Of a DNA stretch of 6,678 nt, positions 5,898-6,678 are shown piece after piece. The DNA is taken from assembly GCA_947463665.1 (NCBI GenBank), contig CANHUD010000135.1, forward strand, positions 1-6,678, read 5' to 3'. The position numbers and the translations under genes are program-made. Each line of letters begins with the position of its first letter. The first letter of the stretch is position 1. This DNA comes from Sphingobacteriales bacterium. GTDB taxonomy: Bacteria > Bacteroidota > Bacteroidia > Chitinophagales > Chitinophagaceae. Below the pieces are notes generated by a model that did not search any database, was not told the DNA's origin, and saw nothing but the letters and a program-made list of their open reading frames with translations.

Positions 5898-6678
5898 ACT
5901 GCGGATCATACTGCCTCTGCTGGTCCTGCTGCTCCAGCATGCTGTCAGGGCACAGGATTCCTGTAGCCTGCAGGTCAGTCTGCTGACCTGTTCGCCAGGA
6001 TCTGAACTCTATTCTATTTTCGGTCATAGTGCCCTAAGAATTCGGGATCAGCAAACAGGAACGGATATTGTCTATAATTACGGAACATTCGATTTTGGTG
6101 ATCCGGAATTCTATTCCAAATTCGTAAATGGCAAACTGCTTTATTTCCTGTCTCAGAATCATTATCCTGATTTTATAAACGCATATGCAGCAGATGGCCG
6201 AACCATTGCAGAACAATTTCTTGCCCTCTCCTGCCAGCAGAAAACAGCCCTTCAGCAGTTTGTCTGGAACAATATGGCAGAAGAAAACCGGTATTACCGA
6301 TACGATTTTCTTTATGATAACTGCACTACCCGTTTGAGGGATATTATCGAACGATTCCGGGATTCCTCTTACATAAACGGCCAAATTCCACAGGCAGATG
6401 GACGAACGTTCAGGGAAGCCCTGCATCATTACCTGGATAAAGGCCGGATGCCCTGGAGTAAACTCGGAATCGATCTGCTGTTAGGAGCTACCATCGATCA
6501 GAAAATGACGAACAGAGAAGCCATGTTCCTGCCGGAGTTTCTGGAAACCAGTCTGGATAGCACCAAAAATGCTGCTTCCTTAGTTGCGTCTAAACAATTC
6601 CCCGTTCGCATAACAATGGATCAAACCGATACAGGATCCTTAACTTCTCATCCGGCCACCCTCTTTTCCCTGCTGGCG
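5854..6678 (+). CDS. DUF4105 / Lnb N-terminal periplasmic domain protein, 3'-truncated by window edge
   Basis: The frame stays open from 5854 to the window end (275 codons); members of this family often run to roughly 400 residues, so the C-terminus is missing. The N-terminus has a basic-then-hydrophobic export signal: KLR (15-17), a leucine-rich core (18-27) and likely cleavage VRA|QD after residue 33. The mature part matches DUF4105: LLTCSPGSELYSIFGHSALRI (split here as LLTCSPGSEL at 43-52, then YSIFGHSALRI), YNYGTFDFGDPEFY, KLLYFLS and YDNCTTRLRDII around C157. H58 and C157 are candidate active-site residues; the biochemical function is unknown. ATG 5854 is the only ATG or GTG between guaB's last 44 bases and the signal peptide, so the CDS overlaps guaB by 44 bases. 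A non-standard start such as CTG 5899 or ATA 5908 would remove the overlap. No promoter is visible, so it is probably cotranscribed with guaB. Confidence 0.85.
   Translation, partial: MWTLPKKLRITAVNKLRIILPLLVLLLQHAVRAQDSCSLQVSLLTCSPGSELYSIFGHSALRIRDQQTGTDIVYNYGTFDFGDPEFYSKFVNGKLLYFLSQNHYPDFINAYAADGRTIAEQFLALSCQQKTALQQFVWNNMAEENRYYRYDFLYDNCTTRLRDIIERFRDSSYINGQIPQADGRTFREALHHYLDKGRMPWSKLGIDLLLGATIDQKMTNREAMFLPEFLETSLDSTKNAASLVASKQFPVRITMDQTDTGSLTSHPATLFSLLA
5918..5939 (+). repeat. Inverted repeat (6-bp stem, 10-nt loop) early in the DUF4105 gene
   Basis: TGCTGG (5918-5923) pairs with CCAGCA (5934-5939), 20 bases after the guaB stop codon. It falls in the leucine-rich signal-peptide codons, where repeated CTG/CTC codons make such pairing easy by chance. 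There is no T tract, so it is not a terminator. Confidence 0.3.
5971..5990 (+). repeat. Perfect inverted repeat (8-bp stem, 4-nt loop) in the DUF4105 gene
   Basis: CAGGTCAG (5971-5978) and CTGACCTG (5983-5990) are exact reverse complements around a TCTG loop; in RNA a G-U pair (5970 with 5991) could extend the stem to nine. It lies within codons 40-46, just after the signal peptide. The following bases (TTCGCC) lack a T tract, so it is not an intrinsic terminator. A role in translation or RNA stability is possible but not shown. Confidence 0.5.

Noticed and set aside
5967..5974. Palindrome CCTGCAGG
   Set aside because: An isolated 8-base palindrome that overlaps the longer hairpin arm; expected by chance and without supporting context.
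6034..6429. Minus-strand open frame (131 codons) under the DUF4105 gene
   Set aside because: The + strand frame matches a known family over the same stretch and remains open to the window end.
1..6678. A previously undescribed multi-gene system
   Set aside because: Five of the six genes belong to well-known families and the sixth to a widespread uncharacterised one; there is no cluster of unknown genes, repeats or mobile signatures to support a new system.

Overview
This window is about 6.7 kb of ordinary bacterial chromosome. It is densely coded with every gene on the + strand. It most likely comes from a member of the Bacteroidota, perhaps a Chitinophagales-like lineage. Three things support that: the promoter signals match the Bacteroidota -7 consensus TAnnTTTG; one gene encodes a TPR / PD40 propeller / regulatory-domain / OmpA protein of a type typical of this phylum; and the last gene encodes a DUF4105 (Lnb N-terminal domain) protein, also common there. 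The genus is not determinable by eye.

Layout from left to right: the 3' two thirds of folD (1-624, cut by the window start); queE (621-1244), overlapping folD by 4 bases; a 639-residue exported PorE-like protein (1291-3210); dprA (3237-4346); guaB (4398-5897); and a DUF4105 family exported protein (about 5854 to beyond the window end), whose start overlaps the end of guaB. The intergenic gaps are only 46, 26 and 51 bases, and no stretch over 300 bases lacks a gene. I saw no RNA genes, mobile elements, CRISPR arrays or clear terminators.

folD and queE look translationally coupled and link one-carbon folate metabolism with 7-deazaguanine (queuosine) synthesis. The other genes are an envelope protein resembling the type IX secretion component PorE, the natural-transformation/recombination protein DprA, the GMP-synthesis enzyme GuaB and an envelope protein of unknown function. 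They share orientation and close packing rather than an obvious common pathway.

The most notable regulatory pattern is that three successive genes (PorE-like, dprA, guaB) each have a TAnnTTTG-like element ending only 3-4 bases before the chosen ATG. This predicts leaderless or nearly leaderless transcripts and corrects the start of at least guaB. I found no convincing evidence of a previously undescribed multi-gene system. The points most worth a second look are the start sites, the domain architecture and missing lipobox of the PorE-like protein, the uncertain start and hairpins at the front of the DUF4105 gene, and its possible permuted papain-like active site.
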